In this document: one piece after another, positions 63,864 to 64,000 of the stretch
Layout of the letters: each line of letters starts with the position of its first letter
How positions within the stretch are numbered: the stretch's first letter is position 1
DNA from: Laspinema palackyanum D2c
GTDB lineage: Bacteria; Cyanobacteriota; Cyanobacteriia; Cyanobacteriales; Laspinemataceae
DNA: 64,000 nt
Direction: 5' to 3'
Assembly: GCF_025370875.1 (NCBI RefSeq)
Contig: NZ_JAMXFD010000002.1
Span: 254,797-318,796 of the forward strand
Program-made: the position numbers and the translations under genes
The notes under the pieces: generated by a model
Seen by the model: only the letters and a program-made list of their open reading frames with translations
The model's database searches: none
Told to the model about the DNA's origin: nothing

Positions 63864-63911
63864 AGGCGCGGCTGTAAAGAATTGTTAAGCCAAACCCAGT
63901 CGTTTTTAATT

Positions 63912-64000
63912 GTTCGTAGTAACGACTTCAGTCGTTTTTAATTGTTCGTAGTAACGACTTCAGTCGTTTTTAATTGTTCGTAGTAACGACTTCAGTCGTT
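63912..64000 (-). repeat. Palindromic repeat cluster at the right edge, at least 3 copies
   Basis: Reverse copies start at 63912, 63944 and 63976 (32-bp period), separated by TTTAATT. A truncated copy (CAGTCGTT) precedes them at about 63898. The third copy ends exactly at the edge, so the cluster probably goes on. Confidence 0.93.

Overview
The window looks like a chromosome segment of a filamentous, non-heterocystous cyanobacterium (Oscillatoriales-like; the order is my inference). The evidence is psbM (photosystem II subunit M), a CpcS/CpeS-family phycobiliprotein lyase, several proteins of cyanobacterial type (DUF2232, DUF4168, a CSP41-like epimerase, an isolated bifunctional-nuclease domain) and very frequent GCGATCGC (HIP1) octamers. 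No rRNA, tRNA, CRISPR array or intact insertion sequence was found.

Layout. 1-4.5 kb: the 3' part of an NB-ARC/WD40 STAND protein with fourteen nearly identical blades, then a DUF2283 + toxin-like pair, then the wreck of a second (UPF0175 + PIN) toxin-antitoxin pair. 4.5-9.2 kb: an eight-PAS, one-GAF histidine kinase. 9.5-16.6 kb: a large lipoprotein, a glycosyltransferase with a zinc-ribbon membrane protein, a BaiN-type flavoprotein, a RmlD-like reductase with a free rubredoxin, and a glycine-zipper/ChaB protein. 16.9-22.3 kb: a DUF4112 protein, a VWA protein with a clear sigma-70 promoter, and a copper set (P1B-ATPase, small Met/His-containing membrane protein, PepSY-TM-like protein). 22.7-27.5 kb: TolC, a [2Fe-2S] ferredoxin, psbM, a tandem universal stress protein, a thioesterase and an unknown protein. 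28.2-32.5 kb: a 1426-residue multidomain secreted protein. 32.6-40 kb: truB behind an RND pump and its adaptor, with a divergent TetR regulator whose promoter carries a direct repeat. 40.3-47.7 kb: peptidoglycan-binding protein, HEAT-repeat protein, SurE, CSP41-like epimerase, DUF4168 protein, PgsA and a sugar-phosphate transferase. 48-53 kb: a divergent Hsp70-like ATPase downstream of a long coiled-coil/acidic protein. 54.5-64 kb: a Crp-type regulator, DUF2232, TIGR00303 (CobT-like), a phycobiliprotein lyase, a Tat lipoprotein, an Fe-S aldo/keto reductase, a bifunctional nuclease and riboflavin synthase.

The intergenic DNA is unusually structured. Four repeat types recur, none of them inside a gene: (i) clusters of a 16-nt near-palindrome, AACGACTGAAGTCGTT, at seven loci, three of which are bounded by inverted copies and hold other hairpins; (ii) a roughly 66-bp twin palindrome built from AGAAACCGGGTTTCT, at four loci; (iii) single-copy hairpin elements; (iv) one 85-bp MITE-like element.

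The best candidates for something not yet described are the Hsp70-like/acidic scaffold pair, with six copies of a short DDLFAE-type motif in the scaffold, the composite palindromic islands, and a possible small RNA after ribE. None of these can be proven from sequence alone.
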